Part shown: positions 1-5,205 of the stretch, in pieces
How positions within the stretch are numbered: position 1 is the stretch's first letter
How the letters are laid out: each line of letters starts with the position of its first letter
NCBI GenBank assembly: GCA_014384505.1
Contig: JACNFT010000027.1
Location: 8,425-13,629 of the forward strand
Origin: Cryomorphaceae bacterium
Lineage (GTDB): Bacteria > Bacteroidota > Bacteroidia > Flavobacteriales > BACL11
Direction of reading: 5' to 3'
Length of the DNA: 5,205 nt
The notes under the pieces: model-generated
The model's database searches: none
Told to the model about the DNA's origin: nothing
The model's input: the letters and a program-made list of their open reading frames with translations, nothing else
Translations under genes and position numbers: made by a program

Positions 1-1364
1 TTTCTGCCTCCACTTCTTTCATTTCTATCTCTATTATTACTTCCGGAAACATTTAAGTCAGGAGCATTTTTATAGAAAGATAAGAAACGATTAAATTCAG
101 CAGAAACAAAATGCTTAATAAGTGCCTCTTTATCTAAATGTGCTAATTTTTCTTCAATAGAAGGTAAGTATTTGTCAATTTGATGATTTACTTCAGTAGA
201 AACTACTTTGTCAATTAATTTCATTAACTGGATTTGACAGATTTCATCTCCATTAGGAACTTTCATAAGCGTTAAGTCACGCTTAATCATTCTTTCAATT
301 GACTTTAGCTTTCTTCCTTCACGACTATGTGCAATAATAATTGATGTTCCTTTGTTTCCAGCTCTACCTGTCCTACCTGATCTATGAACATATATTTCAT
401 CATCATCAGGAAGATTATAGTTGATAACATGTGATAATTCATTAATATCAATTCCTCTTGCGGCAACATCTGTTGCTACTAATAGTTGTAGTTTTCTTTT
501 TCTGAAACGTCCCATTACATGGTCTCTTTGGGCTTGAGATAATTCGCCATGTATAGCATCTGCACTGTAACCATCTTGCATTAGTTTATCAGCTACTTCA
601 GCAGTTTCTCTTCTTGTACGGCAAAATACAATCCCATAGATATCAGGATTTATATCACAGATTCTTCTTAAAGCTTTATATCTGTCACGTGCATTTACCA
701 TGTAATAATGGTGTTCTATATTTGCAGCACCTTCATTTCTGCTTGCAACCTCAATTGTTTTTGGGTTTTGCATATAGTTCTTACTAATTCGCATTACTTC
801 TTTTGGCATTGTAGCTGAAAAAAGTAAAGTTTGTTTTTCTTGAGGTGTTTCAGCTAAAATTGTATCCAAATCATCTTTGAATCCCATATTTAACATTTCG
901 TCTGCTTCATCTAAAACTACAAATTCAATATCTTGTAATTGTAATGATTTTCTATTTATTAAATCAATAACTCTTCCTGGAGTACCAACAACAATTTGTG
1001 TGCCTGATTTTAATGATTTAATTTGGGGCATTATACTTGCTCCACCATACACAGCAGTTATTTTTAATCCTTTTGTATACTTTGCATATGTTTCCATGTC
1101 TTTTGCAATCTGAAGACAAAGCTCTCTAGTAGGGCAAAGAATTATAGCTTGAGGAAATTTTCTTTCAACATCAATTTTATGCAATACAGGCAGTCCAAAT
1201 GCAGCTGTTTTACCTGTACCAGTTTGAGCTAGTGCAATTAAATCATTTTTGTTTTCCAATAAATAAGGAATTGATTCCTGTTGGATGGGTGTTGGTGTAT
1301 CAAAACCTAAATCGGTTATTGCTTTTTGAATGTTTTTATTCAGTCCTATTTCAGAAAATGTCAT
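1..1364 (-). CDS. DEAD-box ATP-dependent RNA helicase, DeaD/CsdA-like (3' end beyond window)
   Basis: This gene encodes a cytoplasmic ATP-dependent RNA helicase that unwinds short RNA duplexes; family members act in ribosome assembly, mRNA decay and cold adaptation. The visible 454 residues begin MTFSEIGLNK and contain the helicase motifs in order: Q motif around 20-33 (GFDTPTPIQQ), Walker A AQTGTGKT 46-53, PTREL 78-82, GG 107-108, TPGR 128-131, DEAD 152-155, SAT 183-185, IVFCRT 245-250, ATDVAARGID 297-306 and HRSGRTGRAG 327-336. The two RecA-like domains are therefore complete. A charged helical stretch (about 375-432) resembles the dimerisation/linker region of DeaD/CsdA. An Asn/Arg/Gly-rich tail starts at about 438 and is cut by the left edge. 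Homologues of this type usually continue for 100 or more residues, often with a DbpA-like RNA-binding domain, which cannot be seen here. The ATG at 1364 is chosen because the Q-motif Phe and the first helix follow directly and a -7 element lies 15 nt upstream. Identification as a DEAD-box helicase is firm; the choice among DeaD, RhlE and CsdA is less certain. Confidence 0.95.
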   Translation of the reverse strand, partial: MTFSEIGLNKNIQKAITDLGFDTPTPIQQESIPYLLENKNDLIALAQTGTGKTAAFGLPVLHKIDVERKFPQAIILCPTRELCLQIAKDMETYAKYTKGLKITAVYGGASIMPQIKSLKSGTQIVVGTPGRVIDLINRKSLQLQDIEFVVLDEADEMLNMGFKDDLDTILAETPQEKQTLLFSATMPKEVMRISKNYMQNPKTIEVASRNEGAANIEHHYYMVNARDRYKALRRICDINPDIYGIVFCRTRRETAEVADKLMQDGYSADAIHGELSQAQRDHVMGRFRKRKLQLLVATDVAARGIDINELSHVINYNLPDDDEIYVHRSGRTGRAGNKGTSIIIAHSREGRKLKSIERMIKRDLTLMKVPNGDEICQIQLMKLIDKVVSTEVNHQIDKYLPSIEEKLAHLDKEALIKHFVSAEFNRFLSFYKNAPDLNVSGSNNRDRNERSGGR

Positions 1365-1379
1365 ACTATAAATTTTTTG

Positions 1380-1387
1380 CAAAATTA
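1380..1387 (-). promoter_or_regulatory. Bacteroidota-type -7 element of the helicase gene
   Basis: Read on the minus strand this is TAATTTTG, an exact match to TAnnTTTG, the -7 element recognised by the primary sigma factor of Bacteroidota. It ends 15 nt before the helicase ATG, so the predicted 5' leader is only about 10 nt. No clear -33 TTG is visible at the usual distance. The match is to a short AT-rich motif, so chance is possible, but its position fits. Confidence 0.55.
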
Positions 1388-1430
1388 CTCTATTATTTTC
1401 CTTAACTACTATAAAACCAGACTTATCCTT

Positions 1431-1458
1431 TTTTTATGAACACAGCGGTTTTTATGAA
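1431..1458. repeat. 10-bp direct repeat, 18-bp period, in the divergent intergenic region
   Basis: TTTTTATGAA occurs exactly at 1431-1440 and again at 1449-1458, with starts 18 bp apart. The second copy supplies the left half of the ATGAATTCAT palindrome, so the first copy would be an extra half-site. The repeat is directly visible; a role in regulation is inference. Confidence 0.4.
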
Positions 1459-1466
1459 TTCATTAA
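1451..1466. promoter_or_regulatory. Imperfect palindrome upstream of the gcvP -7 element (possible operator)
   Basis: Bases 1454-1463 form the perfect 10-bp palindrome ATGAATTCAT. With one mismatched pair (1453/1464) the symmetry extends to 16 bp (1451-1466). It lies immediately 5' of the gcvP -7 element, in the spacer where a repressor would block polymerase. No regulator is recognised from the sequence. AT-rich palindromes of this size also arise by chance, so this is only a candidate. Confidence 0.25.
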
Positions 1467-1467
1467 C

Positions 1468-1475
1468 TATTTTTG
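1468..1475 (+). promoter_or_regulatory. Bacteroidota-type -7 element of gcvP
   Basis: TATTTTTG matches TAnnTTTG exactly and ends 15 nt before the ATG at 1491. Transcription would start around 1480, giving a very short leader. No good -33 TTG is seen; the expected position (about 1445-1449) reads GCGGT. The TTG that could serve as an upstream in-frame start codon (1473-1475) lies inside this element, which argues against that start. Confidence 0.6.
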
Positions 1476-1490
1476 CAAACTAAAATTTTA

Positions 1491-4379
1491 ATGATGAGTA
1501 TAGGTAAGTTTTCTGATCGACATATTGGCCCTAGAAGTAATGATGTTAAGGAGATGCTTTCGCAAGTAAATGCGTCTTCAATTGAACAATTAATTAAGGA
1601 AACAATTCCGGCACAAATTCATTTAGACAGAGAGATGAGTTTGCCTTATGCGTTGTCAGAAAGTCGTTTTATTGAGCACATGAAAGGCATTGCTCAGAAG
1701 AATAAAAATTACCGTTCATATATTGGAATGGGCTATTTTAATACAATTCTTCCTGGTGTTATTCAAAGAAATGTTTTAGAAAACCCGGGTTGGTACACTG
1801 CTTATAGTCCTTATCAAGCTGAAATAGCACAAGGTAGATTGGAAGCTTTATTGAATTACCAAACTATGGTAAGTGAGCTTACGGGAATGGAAATTGCTAA
1901 TGCATCTTTACTGGATGAAGGAACGGCTGCTGCTGAGGCAATGATACTATTGTATAATAACAGAAGTAGAAAGCAGAAAGCGGATAAAATTGCTAACTTC
2001 TTTGTTTCGGAATTATGTTTTCCGCAAACTATTGAAATTTTAAAAACGCGTGCTGTTCCTCTTGGAGTTAAATTGGTAATTGCTAATCATGATGAAGTTG
2101 AGATTGATGGACAATTTTTTGGTGCTATCTTACAGTATCCAGCAAAGTATGGTGAGGTAATTGATTATTCTGATTTCGTTAATCAAATAAAGGCTATTGG
2201 AGTTGGAGTGGTTGTAGCGGCTGATTTATTAAGCTTAAGTTTACTTACTCCTCCTGCTGAATGGGGAGCTGATGTTGTTGTAGGGACTACCCAGCGATTT
2301 GGAATTCCAATGGGATATGGAGGTCCTCATGCTGCTTATTTTGCGACTTTTGAAAAATATAAAAGGAGTATTCCAGGTAGAATTATCGGTGTCAGTGAGG
2401 ATATGGACGGGAATAGAGCTCTCAGAATGGCTTTGCAAACAAGGGAGCAGCATATTAAAAGAGAAAAAGCAACATCAAATATCTGCACAGCACAAGTGCT
2501 GTTAGCTGTTATGGCAAGTATGTATGCAGTGTATCATGGAGCTGAAGGCTTAAGAAAAATGAGTAAAAATATTCATTCTTTAACTGCTGCATTGGATGAA
2601 GGATTGACTCAGTTAGGTTATCATCAGTTGAATTCTATTTATTTCGATACGCTACATATTTCAGTTGGAAATGTTTCTATGGAAAACATAAAAACCTATG
2701 CTGAGGTTGCGAAAATCAATTTTAATTATATTAATGATGATACACTTTCAATAAGTATTGATGAGAAAGATGACTTGAGTAATATCAATGATATTTTAGA
2801 GGTATTTGCAAAAAGCTGTAATCATTCTGATTCACAAGATTTAATAAAAGAGGTGTTAAGTGGTGATTATACTCAGGCAACTGCAAGAATTCCAGATGCA
2901 CTTTATCGTACTTCCTCTTTTATGCAGCATGATGTTTTTAATAAGTATTATTCGGAAACTGAAATGATGCGTTATATCAAGCGTTTAGAAAATAAAGATT
3001 TATCATTAACACATTCCATGATTCCTTTAGGTTCATGTACTATGAAATTGAATGCGGCTTCTGAATTATTCCCATTAAGTTGGTCAGAATTTGGAAATTT
3101 ACATCCTTTCGCTCCTGCTCATCAAGCAAGGGGTTATCATATAATGTTTCATGAATTAGAAGAAATGTTATGTGAAATTACGGGTTTTGATGCTATGAGT
3201 TTGCAGCCAAATTCTGGTGCTCAAGGTGAGTTTGCAGGGCTAATGGTTATTAGAGCCTATCATGAAAGTAGAGGTGATGATAATAGAAATATATGTTTAA
3301 TTCCTTCGTCAGCTCATGGTACTAATCCTGCTTCAGCAGTTATGGCTGGAATGAAGGTTGTAGTCACTCCATGTGATGAATTTGGTAATATTGATGTTGA
3401 TGTGTTAAGAGAAAAAGCGGAAGAACACAAAGAAAATCTTTCAGCTTTAATGGTAACTTACCCTTCAACTCATGGTGTGTATGAAGAGGCTATTATGGAA
3501 ATTACTCAGATTATTCATGATAATGGAGGACAAGTATATATGGATGGTGCAAATATGAATGCACAGGTGGGAATAACAAATCCTGCACTTATTGGCGCTG
3601 ATGTTTGTCATTTGAATTTACATAAAACATTTGCTATTCCTCATGGTGGTGGTGGTCCTGGAATGGGACCAATTGGAGTGGTAAAACATTTAAAACCATT
3701 CTTACCAAATCATCCTTTAGTAAAAATGGGAGGAGAAAGCGGGATGTCTATTTCTTCTGCTCCTTGGGGAAGTGCTTTAGTTTTGTCTATTTCGTATGCC
3801 TATATTAAAATGTTAGGAGCAGAAGGGTTAAAATCTTCAACTGAGATAGCTATTTTAAATGCAAACTATATTAAAGAAAAATTAGTAAAGCATTTTGATG
3901 TTTTATATTCGGGGAATAATAATAGAGTTGCTCATGAAATGATTGTAGACTTTAGAATGTTTAAAAAAGATGGAATTGAGGTTGTGGATGTTGCAAAGCG
4001 TTTAATGGACTATGGTTTTCATGCACCAACTGTTTCTTTTCCTGTGGCAGGAACTTTAATGATTGAGCCTACTGAAAGCGAAAGTAAAGAAGAATTAGAT
4101 CGTTTTTGTGAAGCAATGATTAGTATTAAAAGTGAAATCAATGAAGTGCTAGCTGGAGAAGTTATCCTAGAAGAAAGTGTGTTGAAAAATGCGCCACATA
4201 CTTTAGGTTTGGCGGTAAATGATGAATGGAATTTTAACTATACAAGACAAAAAGCCGTGTATCCATTAGAATGGGTAAGGGATAGAAAATTCTGGCCTTC
4301 AGTTAGGCGAGTGAATGATGCATTTGGGGATAGAAATTTCATTTGTTCCTGTGCTCCAATTTCAGATTATATTGAGTAG
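1491..4379 (+). CDS. gcvP: Glycine dehydrogenase (aminomethyl-transferring), P-protein of the glycine cleavage system
   Basis: GcvP is the PLP-dependent decarboxylase that takes glycine, releases CO2 and loads the aminomethyl group onto the lipoyl arm of H-protein. With T- and L-proteins it yields 5,10-methylene-THF, ammonia and NADH in the cytoplasm. From the ATG at 1491 the product is 962 residues, normal for the fused single-chain form (E. coli about 957); it is not the split GcvPA/GcvPB type. The N-terminus carries the typical RHIGPR motif. The inactive N-terminal half includes SELTGMEIANASLLDEGTAA (from 128) and TTQRFGIPMGYGGPH (266-280). The catalytic half has PLGSCTMKLNAAS (512-524), AHGTNPASA (608-616), DGANMNAQ (685-692) and NLHKTF with the PLP-binding Lys712, followed by a glycine-rich loop. 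The C-terminus ends in the family's GDRNFICSCAPI signature. The frame is intact. The start could equally be the adjacent ATG at 1494. An in-frame TTG at 1473 is rejected because it sits in the -7 element. Neither gcvT nor gcvH adjoins it, so it appears to be transcribed alone. Confidence 0.98.
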   Translation: MMSIGKFSDRHIGPRSNDVKEMLSQVNASSIEQLIKETIPAQIHLDREMSLPYALSESRFIEHMKGIAQKNKNYRSYIGMGYFNTILPGVIQRNVLENPGWYTAYSPYQAEIAQGRLEALLNYQTMVSELTGMEIANASLLDEGTAAAEAMILLYNNRSRKQKADKIANFFVSELCFPQTIEILKTRAVPLGVKLVIANHDEVEIDGQFFGAILQYPAKYGEVIDYSDFVNQIKAIGVGVVVAADLLSLSLLTPPAEWGADVVVGTTQRFGIPMGYGGPHAAYFATFEKYKRSIPGRIIGVSEDMDGNRALRMALQTREQHIKREKATSNICTAQVLLAVMASMYAVYHGAEGLRKMSKNIHSLTAALDEGLTQLGYHQLNSIYFDTLHISVGNVSMENIKTYAEVAKINFNYINDDTLSISIDEKDDLSNINDILEVFAKSCNHSDSQDLIKEVLSGDYTQATARIPDALYRTSSFMQHDVFNKYYSETEMMRYIKRLENKDLSLTHSMIPLGSCTMKLNAASELFPLSWSEFGNLHPFAPAHQARGYHIMFHELEEMLCEITGFDAMSLQPNSGAQGEFAGLMVIRAYHESRGDDNRNICLIPSSAHGTNPASAVMAGMKVVVTPCDEFGNIDVDVLREKAEEHKENLSALMVTYPSTHGVYEEAIMEITQIIHDNGGQVYMDGANMNAQVGITNPALIGADVCHLNLHKTFAIPHGGGGPGMGPIGVVKHLKPFLPNHPLVKMGGESGMSISSAPWGSALVLSISYAYIKMLGAEGLKSSTEIAILNANYIKEKLVKHFDVLYSGNNNRVAHEMIVDFRMFKKDGIEVVDVAKRLMDYGFHAPTVSFPVAGTLMIEPTESESKEELDRFCEAMISIKSEINEVLAGEVILEESVLKNAPHTLGLAVNDEWNFNYTRQKAVYPLEWVRDRKFWPSVRRVNDAFGDRNFICSCAPISDYIE

Positions 4380-4394
4380 ATAAGATTTTAAAAA

Positions 4395-4404
4395 CATGTA
4401 CATG
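4395..4404. promoter_or_regulatory. 10-bp perfect palindrome between gcvP and the secreted-protein gene
   Basis: CATGTACATG is a perfect palindrome lying 20 bp upstream of the -7 element of the downstream gene, about where its -33 contact would fall. It is not followed by a T-run and has no loop, so it does not look like a terminator of gcvP. It may be an operator for the next gene or may be chance. Confidence 0.2.
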
Positions 4405-4424
4405 GCTATTTGCCTAAGTTATAG

Positions 4425-4432
4425 TATATTTG
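4425..4432 (+). promoter_or_regulatory. Bacteroidota-type -7 element of the secreted-protein gene
   Basis: TATATTTG matches TAnnTTTG exactly and lies 30 nt before the ATG at 4463, giving a leader of roughly 25 nt. The 3' part of that leader is almost all A (A-rich from 4448 to the ATG), as is typical of well-translated, SD-less Bacteroidota genes. A clear -33 TTG is lacking; ATGG at 4402-4405 is the nearest at suitable spacing. The element suggests that this gene has its own promoter rather than being co-transcribed with gcvP. Confidence 0.6.
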
Positions 4433-4462
4433 TAGCCGATTTAATAATTAAAAAAAACAAAA

Positions 4463-5205
4463 ATGAAAAAAACTTTACTTTCCGCTTGTGCTATTTTAGT
4501 TGCTTCAGCAACTTTTGCACAGCAAGCGAATGTGGCGGAATTACCTAATGAGAGCTTGACAAAAGGGTATTCTACTATGTCGTCTACACCTAATTTCACT
4601 CCTTCAAGTGCTGCATCTGTACCGCAAAATCTTTGGGAAGATGACTGTTCAGATATTGGTACTTGGATTGTTACAAATTCTAGTACTCTAGGATATGGGT
4701 GGGCTATTGAGACGGATCCTAATGCTACTCCGGCTGGAGGCGCTTTAACTCCTATGGCTTCAGCTTCAGCTTCTAATGGTTATATGATGATTTCATCAGA
4801 TTTACTTGGAGGTCCTGATGGAGATGGTACAACTATCTCTACGGAATTTACTAATGCTACTCCTGTTGATTTAACAATGTACCCAAACGTTCAGTTGCCT
4901 TTTCAGCATAACTTTAGATGGTGGAACGATACTAGAATTGTTAGGATATCACCAGATAATGGAGTAACTTGGGTTGAACTTGATGTAATCACAGATGATG
5001 CAGGGTACTCTTACCCAGCTCAAAGTTCTAATAATCCTCATATGTCAGTTTATGATATTTCTTCAGTTGCTGGGGGTATGTCTGAGGTTCTAGTGCAATT
5101 TTACTACAATGATAATGATATTTGGGCTTGGTACTGGGCAGTTGATGATATTGCTATTTCGGAGTTACCTGATAACAGCATTGTTTCTTCTGATGAAGTT
5201 ATGGG
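4463..5205 (+). CDS. Secreted protein of unknown function with a beta-sandwich-like (MAM/adhesin-type) region; 3' end beyond window
   Basis: The visible 247 residues begin with a Sec signal peptide: Lys2-Lys3, a hydrophobic core, and a probable signal peptidase I cut after TFA at 19, before QQ. A Ser/Thr/Pro-rich linker follows (about 30-55). Then comes a region rich in Asn, Asp, Ser, Thr and aromatic residues, starting near LWEDDCSDIGTW (57-68). It includes RWWNDTRIVRISPDNGVTW (152-170) and ends with VQFYYNDNDIWAWYWAVDDI (211-230). A closing 'aromatic-rich strand then W-x-VDD-I' pattern is characteristic of MAM-like, cleaved-adhesin or choice-of-anchor J beta-sandwich modules in exported Bacteroidota proteins. 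That family link is from memory and tentative. Such proteins often end in a type IX secretion sorting domain, which would lie beyond the right edge and cannot be confirmed. No catalytic motif is recognised. The start at 4463 is supported by the signal peptide, the A-rich leader and the -7 element upstream. The reading frame is open to the window end. Confidence 0.85.
   Translation, partial: MKKTLLSACAILVASATFAQQANVAELPNESLTKGYSTMSSTPNFTPSSAASVPQNLWEDDCSDIGTWIVTNSSTLGYGWAIETDPNATPAGGALTPMASASASNGYMMISSDLLGGPDGDGTTISTEFTNATPVDLTMYPNVQLPFQHNFRWWNDTRIVRISPDNGVTWVELDVITDDAGYSYPAQSSNNPHMSVYDISSVAGGMSEVLVQFYYNDNDIWAWYWAVDDIAISELPDNSIVSSDEVM

Noticed and set aside
877..1405. Two open frames on the plus strand (877-1113 and 1199-1405)
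   Set aside because: They lie almost entirely antisense to the conserved helicase coding sequence, their translations have no recognisable features, and they have no promoter or leader. They are shadows of the real gene.
1436..1483. 15-codon open frame in the divergent intergenic region (starting MNTAVFMN), a possible leader peptide for gcvP
   Set aside because: It begins upstream of the predicted transcription start and runs through the -7 element, so it would not be on the gcvP transcript. It has no attenuator-like codon run.
1365..1490. Glycine riboswitch or small RNA upstream of gcvP
   Set aside because: The whole intergenic region is 126 bp and the predicted leader is about 10 nt. No glycine-aptamer-like paired structure or GC-rich stems are visible.
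2241..2505. Open frames at 2241-2453 (minus) and 2299-2505 (plus, another frame) within gcvP
   Set aside because: They overlap the conserved GcvP N-terminal half, which is intact in its own frame. Nothing in their translations looks like a protein family.
4404..4414. GGC-TATTT-GCC stem-loop as a terminator of gcvP
   Set aside because: The stem is only 3 bp and no T-run follows. It is too weak for an intrinsic terminator.
4478..4489. Lipobox-like LSAC (residues 6-9) suggesting that the secreted protein is a lipoprotein
   Set aside because: The Cys would be at position 9, leaving too short a hydrophobic core. The hydrophobic stretch continues past it to a good signal peptidase I site (TFA before QQ) at residue 19.
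1..5205. A previously undescribed multi-gene system, mobile element or defence island
   Set aside because: Two of the three genes are conserved housekeeping genes, the third is a typical exported protein, and there are no terminal repeats, integrase, transposase, toxin-like small genes or repeat arrays.

Overview
The window reads as ordinary chromosomal DNA from a member of the Bacteroidota, most likely a flavobacterium. It is AT-rich. There are no Shine-Dalgarno sequences, start codons sit behind A-rich leaders, and a match to the Bacteroidota -7 promoter element (TAnnTTTG) lies just upstream of each of the three genes. The third gene encodes an exported, Asn/Ser/Thr-rich beta-type protein of a kind common in gliding or type IX-secreting marine and freshwater Flavobacteriales. 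The assignment is inferred from these features and from protein character; no search was run.

Layout. Bases 1-1364 (minus strand) hold the first 454 codons of a DEAD-box RNA helicase of the DeaD/CsdA type. Its C-terminus runs off the left edge. A 126-bp divergent intergenic region (1365-1490) carries two back-to-back -7 elements, a 10-bp palindrome and a 10-bp direct repeat. Bases 1491-4379 (plus strand) encode a complete, full-length glycine dehydrogenase, the P-protein of the glycine cleavage system (GcvP), with the PLP lysine in place. After an 83-bp gap with its own -7 element, bases 4463-5205 hold the first 247 codons of a secreted protein of unknown function, which runs off the right edge.

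The three genes do not form a pathway or an obvious operon. The helicase acts in RNA remodelling, GcvP in one-carbon and glycine metabolism, and the third product is exported. gcvT and gcvH, the usual partners of gcvP, are not in the window. I found no RNA gene, mobile element, CRISPR array, riboswitch or convincing terminator, and no evidence of an undescribed system. The points most worth a second look are the symmetric architecture of the divergent promoters, the possible operator upstream of gcvP, and the unidentified secreted protein.
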